Positions 1-8,896 of a stretch of DNA of 64,000 nt are shown here, one piece after another. Position 1 is the stretch's first letter; each line of letters begins with the position of its first letter. The translations under genes and the position numbers were made by a program. The stretch comes from Kineococcus endophyticus (GTDB lineage Bacteria; Actinomycetota; Actinomycetes; Actinomycetales; Kineococcaceae): assembly GCF_040796495.1 (NCBI RefSeq), contig NZ_JBFNQN010000012.1, forward strand, positions 62,001-126,000. The letters are read 5' to 3'. The notes under the pieces are model-generated. The model was not told the origin of the DNA and did not search any database. It saw only the letters and a list, made by a program, of their open reading frames with translations.

Positions 1-71
1 CGCGTCCGGTGTCATGCGTCGCAAGGTAGCTCAGTCGAGGCTCCCCGTCGAGGGTCGACGTCCCGCGCCGG

Positions 72-692
72 GTGCGCCACCCTCGGACGGTGACCTCCGT
101 CCCAGCGCCTGTCGCCTCGGTCCTGCCGCTCGCAGCCGCCGGCCGGCTCCTCGGGGACGTCGACCGGATCGCGGGAGTCCTCCGGTCGTCGGGGTGGACC
201 CGCGGGACGTCGGGCGGGGTCTGGGAACTGCCCTCGCACCCCCGCTGGTCCGCCGTCACGGGGTGGTCCGGAGAGCACGTGTCGGTCTTCGAGGGCGGCG
301 ACGTGCAGGACCCGGTCCCCCTGGCCGACCTGCAGGTGGTGGCGGACGAGCTGGCGGCGCTCGCCGACGCCAACCCCGCGTTGCGTCCCGGGGACCCGGA
401 CACCGACTGGCGTTCCTGGGTCGGGGACGAGGTGCGGGTCGACCTGGGGACGTCGCCGGAGAAGGACCTGGGAAAGGTGGTCGTCCCGGCCGTCCTCCAG
501 CTGGCCCTGGAGAGCGCCCCGGCCCTGGACGTTCCGCTCGATCCCGACGCCGCCCGGCGGACCGCCGTCGACGGTTCGCCGGACGCCCGGTGGACGCTGG
601 CGGGCGAGCGCGACCTGCCCGACGACGTCGTGGCGCTGCTCGCCGCGTCGCACGACCCGGCGGTGGTCGCCGCCCTGGGCGCCCGGGCGTGA
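72..692 (+). CDS. Hypothetical protein
   Basis: Open frame of 206 codons with strong third-position GC bias and a protein-like, acidic, globular composition (Trp-rich stretch WELPSHPRW near residue 51). No signal peptide, membrane segment or known motif is visible and I do not recognise the family. The GTG at 72 is the first start; an in-frame GTG at 90 would give MTSVPAPVASV and is equally possible because neither has a convincing ribosome site. The gene stands alone and runs towards tRNA-Ala, separated from it by the hairpin at 776-812. Overlapping frames on both strands look like GC-rich shadows. Confidence 0.55.
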   Translation: MRHPRTVTSVPAPVASVLPLAAAGRLLGDVDRIAGVLRSSGWTRGTSGGVWELPSHPRWSAVTGWSGEHVSVFEGGDVQDPVPLADLQVVADELAALADANPALRPGDPDTDWRSWVGDEVRVDLGTSPEKDLGKVVVPAVLQLALESAPALDVPLDPDAARRTAVDGSPDARWTLAGERDLPDDVVALLAASHDPAVVAALGARA

Positions 693-775
693 CGGACAGG
701 CAGGTCGTCCCGGCGTTCTGCCGCTTCGCCCGGCGGGTGCTCGACGCCGTGCTGGGGTGACCCCCGGGGAAACGC

Positions 776-812
776 ACGAGGCCGGTCACGTCGTCGACGT
801 GACCGGCCTCGT
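776..812. terminator. Perfect 17-bp stem terminator
   Basis: Inverted repeat with arms ACGAGGCCGGTCACGTC (776-792) and its exact complement (796-812) around a 3-base loop. It lies just past the 3' end of tRNA-Ala (minus strand) and downstream of the hypothetical gene on the plus strand, so it can end transcription from both sides. There is no U tract, as usual for high-GC actinobacterial hairpin terminators. Confidence 0.8.
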
Positions 813-820
813 GGCGCCGG

Positions 821-893
821 TGGAGGCAAGGGGACTCGAACCCCTAACCCCCTGCTTGCAAAGCAGGTGCGCTACCAATTGCGCCATGCCCCC
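821..893 (-). tRNA. tRNA-Ala (TGC anticodon)
   Basis: Read on the minus strand, the 73 nt fold as a cloverleaf: acceptor GGGGGCA paired with TGCCTCC (one G-U), anticodon stem CCTGC/GCAGG with loop TTTGCAA (anticodon TGC), T arm with GGTTCGAGTCC, and discriminator A. The 3' CCA is not encoded, which fits the CCA-adding enzyme at 50342-51880. tRNA-Ala and tRNA-Ile usually lie close together downstream of gyrA in actinobacteria; here tRNA-Ile is about 16.5 kb away. Confidence 0.95.
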
Positions 894-906
894 GGGTGGT
901 GCCGAG

Positions 907-1023
907 TCAGCGCACCGTGTCGGTGGCCTCGGCCCACAGTTCGCGCTCCGCCTTCTGCGACGCCCGTCGGCGCCACGCGAAGACTCCTCCGGCGAGCAGC
1001 CCCACCAACAGCACCTTCTTCAC
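907..1023 (-). CDS. DLW-39-like small protein
   Basis: A 38-residue frame beginning GTG: MKKVLLVGLLAGGVFAWRRR, followed by ASQKAERELWAEATDTVR. A short hydrophobic segment (residues 4-17) precedes an Arg cluster and an E-L-W-x-E-A-T-D tail. This matches the actinobacterial DLW-39 small-protein family as I recall it: about 39 residues, hydrophobic N-terminus, conserved D/E-L-W-x-E-A-T-D, located near the tRNAs after gyrA. A strong GAGGAGG ribosome site lies 7-8 nt before the start, and a TAGCGT -10-like box is on the minus strand at 1081-1076. Function is unknown in the family. It lies directly upstream of tRNA-Ala in the same direction. Confidence 0.8.
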   Translation of the reverse strand: MKKVLLVGLLAGGVFAWRRRASQKAERELWAEATDTVR

Positions 1024-1137
1024 GCTCGGGCCTCCTCACAGGACGGGTCGCGGCGGACACCCGCCGTGACGCGGAAACGCTAGCACGCTGCGTGATCGCG
1101 CTCAGGTCGACGACGGGGGTGCCGACCGAGGGGTGTC

Positions 1138-2250
1138 ATGACCACGGACCCCGGCCTGCGCATCGCCCTGGTGCACGAGTGGATCGCGGCGCGCGCGGGC
1201 GCCGAGCAGGTCTTCGAGGTGCTCGCCGGCGTGTGGCCCGGCGCGGACCTGCACGCCCTCAGCGCCGCCCCGGGAGTCCGGCTGGACCTCGGCGGCCGCG
1301 CCGTCCGGACCACGGCGCTCGACCGGTTCCGCGACCAACGCGCCCTCGCCCTGCCGCTGATGCCCGTCGCCTGGGCCCGGCACGCGCGCGACGTCCAGGG
1401 CAGCTACGACCTCGTCGTCACCTCCCACCACGCGTTCGCGACGTCGAACCGCCTCGTCGCCCCCCACGGCGTCCACCTCGCCTACGTCCACACCCCCGCC
1501 CGGTACGTCTGGAGCCCCGAGCTCGACGGCCGCGGGACGTCCCCGCTGCTCGCGCCGGCCCGCCGGGCGCTGGCCGCGGCCGACCACCGCGCGGCCCGCA
1601 GGGTCACCGCCTTCGCCGCCAACAGCGCCGAGGTCGCCCGCCGCATCGAGCGGTTCTGGGGCCGCGACGCCGTCGTCGTCCACCCGCCCGTCGACGTCGC
1701 CCGCTTCGCCGCCACCGGTCCGGACACCCTCGACCTGCCCGACGGGTTCCTCCTGGCCCTCGGCCGCTTCGTCCCGTACAAGAACCACCTGCTCGCCGTC
1801 GACGTCGCCGAACGCGCCGGCCGTCCCGTCGTCGTCGCCGGCACCGGGCCGCTGCTGCCCGTGCTGCGCGCACGCGCCGCGACCGCCGCGGTCCCCGTCG
1901 TCGTCCTCGACCGCCCCTCGCACGACACCGTCCGGGAACTGCTGCGGCGCGCCGCCGTCCTCGTCTTCCCCACCGTGGAGGACTTCGGCATCGTCCCCGT
2001 CGAGGCGATGGCGTCCGGGACGCCGGTCCTGGCCCCCCGCCGCGGCGGGTCCGGGGAGACCGTCCTGGACGGCGTCTCCGGCGCCCTGGTCGACGAGCTG
2101 ACCGTCGACGCCCTCGTCGAGGCCCTCCCGCGCGCGGAGGCCTGCCGTCCGGCCGACTGCCGGACGCGCGCCCTCGCCTTCGACGTCGACCGCTTCACCG
2201 CCCGGATCCGCGACTGGGTCGGTGAGCACACGGGGGTGCTGCGCCCGTGA
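1138..2250 (+). CDS. GT4 glycosyltransferase (EPS)
   Basis: A 370-residue GT-B fold glycosyltransferase of family 4. The N-terminal half has the acceptor-side pattern IALVHEWIAARAGAEQV and the AYVHTPARYVWSP segment typical of WbaZ/mannosyltransferase-like enzymes. The C-terminal half has the nucleotide-sugar site: FLLALGRFVPYKNHLL, the GTGPLL loop, and FPTVEDFGIVPVEAMASGTP with the E-x7-E motif (EDFGIVPVE). It likely adds a sugar from an NDP or GDP donor to a lipid-linked exopolysaccharide unit on the cytoplasmic face. ATG start with GAGGGG upstream. It is the first gene of a five-gene plus-strand operon; its stop overlaps the next GTG start. Confidence 0.88.
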   Translation: MTTDPGLRIALVHEWIAARAGAEQVFEVLAGVWPGADLHALSAAPGVRLDLGGRAVRTTALDRFRDQRALALPLMPVAWARHARDVQGSYDLVVTSHHAFATSNRLVAPHGVHLAYVHTPARYVWSPELDGRGTSPLLAPARRALAAADHRAARRVTAFAANSAEVARRIERFWGRDAVVVHPPVDVARFAATGPDTLDLPDGFLLALGRFVPYKNHLLAVDVAERAGRPVVVAGTGPLLPVLRARAATAAVPVVVLDRPSHDTVRELLRRAAVLVFPTVEDFGIVPVEAMASGTPVLAPRRGGSGETVLDGVSGALVDELTVDALVEALPRAEACRPADCRTRALAFDVDRFTARIRDWVGEHTGVLRP

Positions 2251-3620
2251 TCCTCGTGCTGGCGCTGGGCCTGGCCGGCGCCTTCACCGGTCTGCTGTTC
2301 TGCGTCACCGCCACCGACCGCACGCGCCTCACCGTGGCGGCGTTCCTCGCCGTCCCGCAGGTGTTCGTCGGTCCGCTGGGGACGCTGAACCTGCCGCTGA
2401 GCCAGTGCTGGGTCATCCTCATCGCCGTCTGCTGGCTGCTGGAGCGCAAGGAACTGCCCGTCCGCGACCCGGTGTTCCGGGCGGTCCTCGTGCTCGGCGT
2501 CACCCAGGCCGCCGCCATCAGCTGGTCCCCGGACCCGATGGTCGGGATCCTCGAGGTGGCGCGGCTGATCTCGTTCGCCTTCCTCCTGCTGTACGCCGCG
2601 CGGGTCGAACGGGTCCGGGCCGGCGCACTCACCGGGCCGTTCACCGTCGTCCTGTGCTGGGCCGTCGTCAACGCGGTCCTCGTCTGGGTGTTCCGGCTCT
2701 CCCCCGCCGTGGAGTCGGTGTTCCTGCAGTCCCCGCTGGCGCCGCTCATCGTCGGCCCGGACGCCATGACGGCGTTCTTCGACGGCGGCGCGAACAACGT
2801 CACCGACCCGCTGAAGTCCGGCGGGTTCTTCATCAACGCGAACGTGTCCTCGATGTTCCTCGGCGTCGCGACGTTCTGCTTCCTCGCCCTCGGTGTCGGG
2901 CTGCGGGGTGCGGAGCACCGCCGCCGCAAGCGCCTGTACGCCGCCGGTGCGCTCGTGTGCTGGTCGGCCACCTTCATGACGGGGTCCAAGACGGCGGCGG
3001 CGCTCGCGCTCGTCCTGCCCCTGGCGGTCCGCGGCGTGCAGGTCCTGGGACGCCCGAACGCGCGCTGGTTCCTGCCGCAGGCCGGGGCCGCCATCGGGCT
3101 CGGCGTCTGGCTCGTGCCACGGCTGCTGGAGAAGTACGTCCCCGGCTACGCCGACGCCTCCACGGAGAGCCTGGCCAGCCGCGCCCCGATGTGGGAGTTC
3201 GCGATGACGATGTTCCGCGAGCACCTCGTCCTCGGCCTCGGGTTCGGTGGGTGGTCGCGGACCATCGAGCAGTTCGCGGCCCTCGGCATCGAGACCCTCC
3301 CCCCGCACAACCTCTTCATCGCCGCGTGGGCCTCCAGCGGTCTCCCCGGCGTCGCGGGGCTGCTGTTCCTGGCGGTCACGATCCTCGTCGTGCTGACCGC
3401 GATCGTGGTCAAGAACGTCGGGACGCACCTGGCCCGGACCACCGCGTTCGCGCTCGGCGCGTGGTGGTGGGTGCTCATCCACGGCATGGGCGACAACACC
3501 GCCGTGTACGGCGAGGCCAAGTCGATGATCCTGCTCGCGATGCTGCTGGGGCTCGTCACGAGCCGGCTCGCCGCGCACCGGGCGGCGGTCGAGCGCGAGG
3601 CGGTCCCGTGCCCCGCGTAG
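2247..3620 (+). CDS. O-antigen ligase/Wzy-like polymerase
   Basis: A 457-residue polytopic membrane protein with about ten hydrophobic segments and a long extracytoplasmic loop near the C-terminal third. That loop contains SRAPMWEFAMTMFREHLVLG and then GFGGWSR...LPPHNLFIAAW, the Wzy_C signature in which the H-N pair is conserved in O-antigen ligases and polymerases. It probably polymerises undecaprenyl-linked repeat units outside the membrane. The GTG start overlaps the previous stop (GTGA), and its own stop is overlapped 13 bp by the next gene. Polymerase and ligase cannot be told apart from sequence; the EPS context without LPS favours polymerase. Confidence 0.85.
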   Translation: MILVLALGLAGAFTGLLFCVTATDRTRLTVAAFLAVPQVFVGPLGTLNLPLSQCWVILIAVCWLLERKELPVRDPVFRAVLVLGVTQAAAISWSPDPMVGILEVARLISFAFLLLYAARVERVRAGALTGPFTVVLCWAVVNAVLVWVFRLSPAVESVFLQSPLAPLIVGPDAMTAFFDGGANNVTDPLKSGGFFINANVSSMFLGVATFCFLALGVGLRGAEHRRRKRLYAAGALVCWSATFMTGSKTAAALALVLPLAVRGVQVLGRPNARWFLPQAGAAIGLGVWLVPRLLEKYVPGYADASTESLASRAPMWEFAMTMFREHLVLGLGFGGWSRTIEQFAALGIETLPPHNLFIAAWASSGLPGVAGLLFLAVTILVVLTAIVVKNVGTHLARTTAFALGAWWWVLIHGMGDNTAVYGEAKSMILLAMLLGLVTSRLAAHRAAVEREAVPCPA

Positions 3621-4726
3621 CCGTCGTCCGGCACACCTTCGGGTTGCCGTCCGAACCCTTCGTCCTCACCCAGGCGCGGGCCTTCTCCCGCTGGGAACCC
3701 GTCCTGGTCTCCCGGGACGCGGTGCCCGCCGAGGTCGCCGGCGGGTTGCCGTCGCACTCGCTCGTCGACGCCGCCGGGCCACGCGCCGCCGCGCTCCACA
3801 CGGCCGGGCTCGCGTCCGGTCCCCTGACGGCGGCGTTGCGCGCGCTGCGAGTGGACGCGGTCCTGGCCCACTTCGGGTTCGAGGCCTCCTGCGCGCTGCC
3901 CGCGACCCGGCGCGCCGGGGTTCCGCTCGCGACGGTGTTCCACGGCGTGGACGCGACCACCTCCCGCGCGGAACTGCTGCGCGCACGGCACGTCTCGTGG
4001 GCCACCTACGCGCGACGTTCCCGCGCGCTGGCCCACCGCGGTGACCTGTTCCTGCCCGTCTCCGACCACCTGCGCCACCGCGTCCTGGACAGGGGTTTCC
4101 CCGCCGACCGCACCGTGACGCACCACCTGGGCATCGACCTCGACGTCCTGCCGGCGGCCGACCCCGTCCCGGGAACCCTCGTCCACGTGGGGCGCCTCGT
4201 CCCGAAGAAGGGGCACGCCACGCTGTTCCGGGCCCTCACGGGGATGGCCGGCGTCCGGCTGACGTGCGTGGGCGACGGGCCGCTGCGCGCCGAACTCACC
4301 GCACTGGCGCGCGACCTCCGGCTCGACGTGGAGTTCACCGGCGCGCTCGACCACGCCGAGACGCTGCAGCGCATCGCGCGCTCGTCGCTGCTGTGCCTGC
4401 CCAGCACCACCGGACCCACGGGCGACCAGGAGGGACTCGGCCAGGTCCTCCTGGAGGCCGGGGCCCTCGGTCGTCCCGTCGTCGCCACCCGGCACGGCGG
4501 GATCCCCTCCGCGGTGGTCGACGGAACCACCGGACTGCTCGTCCCCGAACAGGACCCCGACGCCCTGGCCGCCGCCATCCGCCGGGTCCTCGAACGCCCA
4601 CGACTGGCCGCCGACCTCGGCCGGGCCGCCGCCGCGCACGTGCGGGAGAACTTCGACGTCCGCGTCCAGACGGCACGGCTGGAAACCCTGCTCGACAGCC
4701 TGCTCGCCGACGGGGGTCCGCGGTGA
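3608..4726 (+). CDS. GT4 glycosyltransferase (EPS)
   Basis: A 372-residue GT4 enzyme related to colanic-acid WcaL/AmsK types. It starts MPRVAVVRHTFGLPSEPFVL and has AHFGFEASCALP and TVFHGVDATT in the acceptor half. The donor half has LVHVGRLVPKKG, CVGDGPL, and GPTGDQEGLGQVLLEAGALG, whose two glutamates form the E-x7-E signature of this subgroup. The GTG at 3608 was chosen because the frame upstream runs through the polymerase gene. It overlaps the polymerase by 13 bp, so the two are probably translationally coupled. Sugar and linkage cannot be read from sequence. Confidence 0.87.
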   Translation: MPRVAVVRHTFGLPSEPFVLTQARAFSRWEPVLVSRDAVPAEVAGGLPSHSLVDAAGPRAAALHTAGLASGPLTAALRALRVDAVLAHFGFEASCALPATRRAGVPLATVFHGVDATTSRAELLRARHVSWATYARRSRALAHRGDLFLPVSDHLRHRVLDRGFPADRTVTHHLGIDLDVLPAADPVPGTLVHVGRLVPKKGHATLFRALTGMAGVRLTCVGDGPLRAELTALARDLRLDVEFTGALDHAETLQRIARSSLLCLPSTTGPTGDQEGLGQVLLEAGALGRPVVATRHGGIPSAVVDGTTGLLVPEQDPDALAAAIRRVLERPRLAADLGRAAAAHVRENFDVRVQTARLETLLDSLLADGGPR

Positions 4727-5862
4727 ACCGCCGGGTGCTCGTGCTGACGCGGTCCCTGCCGCTGCACCACGCGGGCGGGATGGAGTCGGTGACGTGGGAC
4801 CTGTGCCGCGCGCTCGCCGCCCGCGGCACCGACGTCACGGTGGTGACGACGCGGGTTCCGGGTTCTCCCCCCGAGTTCCTCGCGGACGGTGTCCGCGTCC
4901 GCGCACTGCCCGGAACCGTCCCCGGCCGGTACACGCGCTCGTGGTGGAACGCGTCCCGCACGGCGGTCGCGGCGGACCTGGCCCGAGGCGTCGACGGCGT
5001 GCTGTCCGTGAGCGCCGGGGGTTTCGGCGTCCTCGACCTCGCCCGGTCCGCCGGTGCTCGGTGCGTCCTGCAGGCGCACGGGACGTCCGTCAACGAGATC
5101 GTCTCGAAACTCGGCGGTCGGCGACTCAAACCCCTGATCTCGCTGCCGCGCAACATCTCCGGGCTCGCCAACGACGTGGCCACCTACCGCCGGTTCCACG
5201 ACGTCGTCGCCGTCGGGCCGAGCGTCGCGCAGTCGCTGACGCAGTTCCCGCTGGGGCGCGCCGTCGGGATGCCACCGGTCCACCTCCTCGAGAACGGCGT
5301 GGACACCGACGTGTTCCGACCGGACCCCACCGCCCGCGAGCGCGTGCGCGCCGAACTGCACGCCTCCGGTCCGCTGTTCGTCGTCGTCGGTCGGCTGCAC
5401 CCGCAGAAGCGGGTCGACCGGTCGGTCCGCCTGCTGCGGGAGTTCCCCGACGCGACCCTCGTCCTCGCCGGCGACGGCCCGGACCGCACGGCCCTGCAGA
5501 CCCTGGCCCACGACCTCGACGTCGAGGACCGCGTGCGGTTCCTCGGGGCGGTCGACCGTTCCCGGGTTCCCGGGGTGCTGGCGGCGGCCGACGTCTCGCT
5601 GCTGACGTCCCAGTGGCGCGAGGGACTGCCGATGGCCGTCCTGGAGTCCCTGGCGTGCGGAACCCCCGCGGTGACGTCCCGGACCGCGGCTCCCGTCGAG
5701 GGGACGAACGTTCCCCGGGTCGACGCGGCGGACCCTGACGACCTCGCCGCGGCGGTGCGCCGCCTGCTGAGCCACGGGAGACCGGGGACGTCCCTGCTGC
5801 CGGACCGGTACGCGTTGTCGGGGGTCGCCGCCCGGTACGCAGCCCTGCTCGGCGTCCCGTGA
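4723..5862 (+). CDS. GT4 glycosyltransferase (EPS)
   Basis: A 379-residue GT4 enzyme. The N-terminus VLVLTRSLPLHHAGGMESVT contains the glycine-rich loop after the first strand. The donor domain has FVVVGRLHPQKRVDRSV, LAGDGPDR, and QWREGLPMAVLESLACGTP with the E-x7-E pair. The GTG start lies in GTGA, overlapping the preceding stop, and the stop overlaps the start of the flippase gene, so all five genes 1138-7325 read as one transcript. It is the third transferase of the operon and probably adds a different residue of the same repeat unit. Confidence 0.87.
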   Translation: MNRRVLVLTRSLPLHHAGGMESVTWDLCRALAARGTDVTVVTTRVPGSPPEFLADGVRVRALPGTVPGRYTRSWWNASRTAVAADLARGVDGVLSVSAGGFGVLDLARSAGARCVLQAHGTSVNEIVSKLGGRRLKPLISLPRNISGLANDVATYRRFHDVVAVGPSVAQSLTQFPLGRAVGMPPVHLLENGVDTDVFRPDPTARERVRAELHASGPLFVVVGRLHPQKRVDRSVRLLREFPDATLVLAGDGPDRTALQTLAHDLDVEDRVRFLGAVDRSRVPGVLAAADVSLLTSQWREGLPMAVLESLACGTPAVTSRTAAPVEGTNVPRVDAADPDDLAAAVRRLLSHGRPGTSLLPDRYALSGVAARYAALLGVP

Positions 5863-7325
5863 TGCGCGACGGCGTCCGCCGCCTCGTCCTCGGCGGTCTG
5901 GCGGGGAAACTGCTGGGGATGCTGCGCGAGGTGCTGCTCGCGGCCGCCTACGGGACGGGGGTTCCCGCGACGGCGACCCGCGTGGCGCAGACGGGAACCC
6001 TCGTCCCCGTCGACTTCTTCACGGCCGACGTCCTGTCCGCCGGCTTCCTGCCGCTGCACAAGGAACTCCTGCGGACCGACCCCGATCGCGCCGACCGGTT
6101 GTTCCGGGCCCTGCGTCGCGGGCTCTGGGTCCTGTCCGCGGTCCTCGTCGTCGCGCTCGTGGCGGGTGCGGGAACCGTCGTCCGCCTCGTCGCGCCGGGA
6201 CTGGAACCGGCGACGGCGGCGACCTGCGCGGAGTTCCTGCGCGTCATGGCGCTGGGCATCCCCAGCTACCTGCAGTTCTCGCTGCTGAGCTACCTCGAGA
6301 TGTCGCACGGCGGGTTCCGCCTGGCCGGCGTGCGCGCCACCGTCCAGAACCTCGGGATGGTGGCCGCCCTCGGCGCGGCGTGGGCCCTGGGCGAACCCGT
6401 CGTCCTCGCGACGGGGTTCGCCCTCGCCTACCTCGGGCTGCACGCCTGGGGCGTCGGGCAGGTCGCCGACCTCGTGCCCCGCGGCCCGACGACGGGGGCG
6501 CGCGAGGTGCTCGCGCAGGTCTGGCGGCGGGTCCGCCCCCTGCTGCTGCTGCCCGTCGTGCTCCAGGGGTCCGTCGTCACCGAACGCGTCGTGGCGTCCC
6601 TGCTCGGGGACCAGGTCGTGGCGGCCGTCGACTACGCGCGGTTCGTGGCGACGACGGGGGTGAACCTGCTCGCCGTCCCCCTCGGGCTCGCCGGGCTGGC
6701 CGCGCTGGCCGGTCTCGACCGGACGGCCGCCCGCGAGCGCCTCGCGGGGACGCTGCCGGGGTTGCTGCTCGTCGTCGTCCCGGCCTCCGTCGTGCTGACG
6801 GTCGGCAGCGCCCCGGTCGTGCAGGTCCTCTACGCGCGGGGCGCATTCGACGCGTCGGCGGTGACGACGTCGGCCGCGGTGCTGACGGGCTTCGGCGTGG
6901 GGTTCTGGGCGCAGTCGTGCGCGTACGTCCTCGTCAAGGCGCTCAACGCGGCGGGACGGAACCGGACGGCCGCGGGTGCGCTCCTCGCGGGTCTCGTCGT
7001 GACGCTCGCCGTGAACCTGTCGCTGCACGGCGTGCTCGGGCCGGTGACGCTCGGGCTGGCCGCGTCGGCGGGGGCGGTCGTGACGACGGTCGTCGCAGCC
7101 CGACCCCTGGGGGTGGCCGGCGTGCTGGGGCGGTGGTTGCTGGCCTGCCTGCCCGTCGCCGCTGTGGCCGGGGTCCTCGGCTGGTGGGTGGGGCGGGACC
7201 TGAGCGGCTGGGTCGCGCTGGTCGCCGTGACGGGGGCGGTCGGTGCGGTGTGGGCGGCCGCGTGGCTCGGGGTCGGGCCGTGGCGACGGGTCGGCGTCGG
7301 GATCGTGCGCGGATCACAGGCGTAG
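5859..7325 (+). CDS. MurJ/MviN-family flippase in EPS operon
   Basis: A 488-residue membrane protein of the MOP superfamily, MVIN branch. The N-terminal GLAGKLLGMLREVLLAAAYG matches the first helix of MurJ proteins (GxxxSRxLGxxRE), and about 12-14 hydrophobic segments follow. In this operon it takes the place of the Wzx flippase and most likely moves undecaprenyl-linked exopolysaccharide units outward. A second, better MurJ candidate for lipid II is encoded at 45979-47649. GTG 5859 and ATG 5862 are adjacent possible starts; the latter overlaps the previous TGA. Confidence 0.83.
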   Translation: MMRDGVRRLVLGGLAGKLLGMLREVLLAAAYGTGVPATATRVAQTGTLVPVDFFTADVLSAGFLPLHKELLRTDPDRADRLFRALRRGLWVLSAVLVVALVAGAGTVVRLVAPGLEPATAATCAEFLRVMALGIPSYLQFSLLSYLEMSHGGFRLAGVRATVQNLGMVAALGAAWALGEPVVLATGFALAYLGLHAWGVGQVADLVPRGPTTGAREVLAQVWRRVRPLLLLPVVLQGSVVTERVVASLLGDQVVAAVDYARFVATTGVNLLAVPLGLAGLAALAGLDRTAARERLAGTLPGLLLVVVPASVVLTVGSAPVVQVLYARGAFDASAVTTSAAVLTGFGVGFWAQSCAYVLVKALNAAGRNRTAAGALLAGLVVTLAVNLSLHGVLGPVTLGLAASAGAVVTTVVAARPLGVAGVLGRWLLACLPVAAVAGVLGWWVGRDLSGWVALVAVTGAVGAVWAAAWLGVGPWRRVGVGIVRGSQA

Positions 7326-7357
7326 CGTCAGATCCGCCGGAGGACGAGGAGGGCGCC

Positions 7358-7900
7358 GTGTTCGCAGTGGACCTGGGCGACGGGGCACGGCTGCGCCCCC
7401 TGGAGGTGCGGCACGCGGAGGAGTTCGCGGCGCACCTGGACCGGGCCCGCGAGCACGTGCGTCCGTGGGTGGGGGCGTCGTTCCTCGCCGAGGGTGTCGA
7501 CGGGGCCCGCTCCACGCTGTCCCGGTACGCCGCGTCGCAGGCCGAGGACGGCGGACGGCTCATCGGCCTGTGGCTGGGGGACCGGCTCGTGGGCGGGGTG
7601 ATGTTCGTGACGTTCAGCGCCGCTGCCGGCACCTGCGAGCTGGGCTGCTGGCTGGAACCCGTCGCGGAGGGCCGCGGTCTCGTCACCCGCGCGTCACGGG
7701 TGCTGCTCGAGCACGCCTTCGACGAGCGGGGCCTGCACCGCGCCGAGTGGCGCTGCCGGGCGGACAACGTGCGCAGTGCCGCGGTGGCGCGGCGGCTCGG
7801 GATGACGCTGGAGGGCACGCTGCGCGAAGCGTGGCGCTACGGCGGGACGTGGCACGACAAGCAGGTCTGGGGGGTGCTGGCCACGGATCCGCGGCCGTGA
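7358..7900 (+). CDS. RimJ/RimL-type GNAT acetyltransferase
   Basis: A 180-residue GNAT of the RimJ/RimL type, which acetylates N-terminal or small-molecule amines with acetyl-CoA. It has RLRPLEVRHAEEF at the N-terminus, an ELGCWLEPVAEGRGLVTRA strand-loop that is the acetyl-CoA pyrophosphate-binding region (Q/R-x-x-G-x-G/A), and NVRSAAVARRLGMTLEG with the conserved N-x-x-S-x-x-V-x-x-x-L-G-F/M. GTG start with GAGGAGG 7 nt upstream. It begins 32 bp after the flippase and overlaps the downstream esterase by 4 bp (GTGA). A role in decorating the polysaccharide is possible but only by position. Confidence 0.85.
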   Translation: MFAVDLGDGARLRPLEVRHAEEFAAHLDRAREHVRPWVGASFLAEGVDGARSTLSRYAASQAEDGGRLIGLWLGDRLVGGVMFVTFSAAAGTCELGCWLEPVAEGRGLVTRASRVLLEHAFDERGLHRAEWRCRADNVRSAAVARRLGMTLEGTLREAWRYGGTWHDKQVWGVLATDPRP

Positions 7901-8778
7901 GCGTGCGGTGGGAAGACCTCGCGGCGGAGTCCCGCGCCTTCTACGCCCGTCGCGGTCCCCGGCGGGGCCCGTCGTCCGCGCCGGAACTGCACACCGCGCG
8001 CGAGCGGATGCCGCCTCCCGTCGCGGCCGTCCCCCCGGCCCGGCCCGCGGTCGTCCACGCGCTCGGCCGGGAGGTGCCGGTCCGGGTGCACGTCCCGACG
8101 TCACGGCCGGTCGCCGGCGTGCACCTCGAGGTGCACGGGGGCGGCTTCGTGATCGGTTCCGCCGCGCACGACGACGTCCGCTGCCGCGCGCTCGCGGAGG
8201 CCACCGGACTCGTCGTGGTCGGGGTCGAGCACCGGCTCGCCCCCGAGCACCCGTGGCCCGCCGCCCCGGACGACGTCGAGACGGCCGCGCGCTGGCTCGT
8301 CGACGTCGCCGTGGACCGGTTCGAGACCGACCGGCTCACCGTCGGCGGGTTCTCCTCCGGTGCGACGCTGGCCCTCGGGACGTCGCTGCGCCTGCGCGAC
8401 GCGGGGGTTGACGCGTTCTCGGGAGCCGCGCTGCAGTTCGGCACGTACGACCTCAGCGGGACGACACCCGCCGGCCGGCTCATCGCGGACGAGTTCTTCC
8501 TGGGCGCCTACCTCGGCCCCGGGACCGACCGCACCCGACCCGACGTGTCCCCGGTCCTCGCCGACCTCACGCGCCTGCCGCCCGTGCTCCTCGTGGTCGG
8601 CGCGGACGACGTGCTGCTCGCCGACAACCGGGCCATGGCCGAGCGGATCGCCGCGGCCGGCGGGTCAGTCGAGCTGAGCGTCTACCCCGCCTCACCGCAC
8701 GGGTTCACCGGGCACGACACCTCGATGGCGGCCGCGGCGCGGGCCGACGTCGCCGCGTGGCTGGGGTCGCTCCGCTGA
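7897..8778 (+). CDS. Alpha/beta hydrolase (HSL-type esterase)
   Basis: A 293-residue alpha/beta hydrolase of the hormone-sensitive-lipase family. HGGGFVIGS carries the HGGG oxyanion motif. The nucleophile elbow reads GFSSGA, with Ser in place of the usual GDSAGG pattern. The acid is likely the Asp of [11 protein letters not shown], and the base His is in PASPHGF. It should cleave short-chain or acetyl esters in the cytoplasm, since no signal peptide is visible. The GTGA overlap with the acetyltransferase makes them a two-gene unit, which could reflect opposing acetylation and deacetylation; that is inference. Confidence 0.85.
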   Translation: MSVRWEDLAAESRAFYARRGPRRGPSSAPELHTARERMPPPVAAVPPARPAVVHALGREVPVRVHVPTSRPVAGVHLEVHGGGFVIGSAAHDDVRCRALAEATGLVVVGVEHRLAPEHPWPAAPDDVETAARWLVDVAVDRFETDRLTVGGFSSGATLALGTSLRLRDAGVDAFSGAALQFGTYDLSGTTPAGRLIADEFFLGAYLGPGTDRTRPDVSPVLADLTRLPPVLLVVGADDVLLADNRAMAERIAAAGGSVELSVYPASPHGFTGHDTSMAAAARADVAAWLGSLR

Positions 8779-8896
8779 GGTCGACACCCGTTCCTTCCGG
8801 CACCTGGTCGCCGGTCAGGTGAGCCGAGCGGCGTCCGATGGGGATGCGGACGGGACCGGGTGGGCCGGGCTCCGCCGTCGTCGAGAGGTGGTCCCC

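Noticed and set aside
872-1060. 62-codon minus-strand frame overlapping tRNA-Ala
   Set aside because: It runs through the tRNA gene, is Arg/Ala-rich without motifs, and the frame at 907-1023 has a ribosome site and family signature.
1482-3578. 698-codon open frame antisense to the EPS operon
   Set aside because: Low-complexity Arg/Glu/Asp/Gly composition typical of antisense frames in GC-rich genes; the plus-strand genes have clear motifs.
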